From Ilumatobacteraceae bacterium (GTDB taxonomy: Bacteria > Actinomycetota > Acidimicrobiia > Acidimicrobiales > Iamiaceae): DNA of 41,584 nucleotides. The DNA lies in assembly GCA_025463265.1 (NCBI GenBank), contig JAOBWH010000201.1, positions 1-41,584 of the forward strand, given 5' to 3'. Of the stretch, positions 41,443 to 41,584 are shown one piece after another. Made by a program: the position numbers and the translations under genes. The notes below the pieces were generated by a model. It was not told the DNA's origin. It saw nothing but the letters and a program-made list of their open reading frames with translations, and ran no database searches. Position 1 is the stretch's first letter. Each line of letters starts with the position of its first letter.

Positions 41443-41584
41443 GTGGACGATCTGGCCAGGCAGGCGATCGAGGTGCTGTGGCGCAACGGCCGTGGCTCCT
41501 GGACGCGACCGTCGCCACGGCTGTACCCGCACCAGTGGAGCTGGGACGCAGGCTTCGTGGCCCTGGGCTGGGCCCAGCTCGACC
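41443..41584 (+). CDS. MGH1-like (trehalase/glucosidase-fold) glycoside hydrolase, N-terminal part
   Basis: 47 codons before the right edge. The visible sequence contains LARQAIEVLWRNGRGSWTRP and LYPHQWSWDAGFVALGWAQL. The YPHQWSWDAGF block is the substrate-binding and metal/acid region found at the start of (alpha/alpha)6-barrel hydrolases of the mannosylglycerate hydrolase/glucosylglycerate hydrolase and trehalase-like group (GH63-related). The enzyme would cleave a compatible solute or small alpha-glucoside in the cytoplasm. The GTG start is supported by the leaderless TACCCT. Only the first twentieth or so of a typical protein is visible, so the subgroup is open. Confidence 0.6.
   Translation, partial: MDDLARQAIEVLWRNGRGSWTRPSPRLYPHQWSWDAGFVALGWAQLD

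Overview
The window is about 41.6 kb of very GC-rich, densely coding DNA with about 35 genes on both strands. Gene content fits a high-GC actinobacterium, most likely of the class Acidimicrobiia (for example an Ilumatobacter/Iamia-type organism); that placement is an inference from content, not from a marker gene. There is no rRNA, tRNA, CRISPR array, insertion sequence or integrase, and no gene-free stretch longer than about 165 bases. Most long ORFs opposite or out of frame with the genes listed are GC-driven shadows.

Layout. 1-450: the start of a DUF222/HNH-type gene and a small PIN-like remnant. 450-3079: a patD-like aldehyde dehydrogenase translationally coupled to a saccharopine dehydrogenase-like reductase. 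3198-11739: a cell-envelope block with a nucleotide-sugar dehydrogenase, the decaprenyl-phosphate phosphoribosyltransferase UbiA coupled to DprE1, a membrane CapD/FlaA1-type sugar-nucleotide dehydratase, a DUF4012 membrane protein and a small wall- or membrane-anchored protein. 11839-16083: a TIGR01777 epimerase, a HAD phosphatase, an SDR dehydrogenase, an L,D-transpeptidase lipoprotein and a transglutaminase-like protein. 16154-19503: a hyuA-hyuB pair. 19534-23384: an RNase HI/SLOG fusion divergent from aceE. 23421-32703: mainly lipid or steroid-type catabolism, with an alpha/beta hydrolase, a CYP142-like P450, a FadD19-like acyl-CoA synthetase, an amidohydrolase and a CaiB-type CoA-transferase, interrupted by a secreted beta-propeller protein and a DUF4262 protein. 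32759-38967: alkB, a small Cys-rich protein, pepF, DUF2237, an NTF2-like protein, selO and a methyltransferase. 39066-41584: a fused two-domain acyl-CoA dehydrogenase (FadE34-like layout) and the start of a glycoside hydrolase.

The most informative layer is regulatory. (i) Thirteen genes have a TANNNT -10 hexamer ending only 6-9 nt before the start codon, with no Shine-Dalgarno, which predicts widespread leaderless transcription. (ii) Three promoter regions of the catabolic genes (P450/hydrolase, acyl-CoA synthetase, CoA-transferase) share the palindrome TGAC-N5-GTCA with similar flanks. (iii) Two more (amidohydrolase, fused acyl-CoA dehydrogenase) share AGAAC-N2-GTTCT; the second matches the published mycobacterial KstR consensus TnnAACnnGTTnnA. 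(iv) alkB has a LexA-type SOS box over its promoter. Together these suggest a dispersed steroid or isoprenoid side-chain degradation regulon under two TetR-like repressors that are not encoded in the window.
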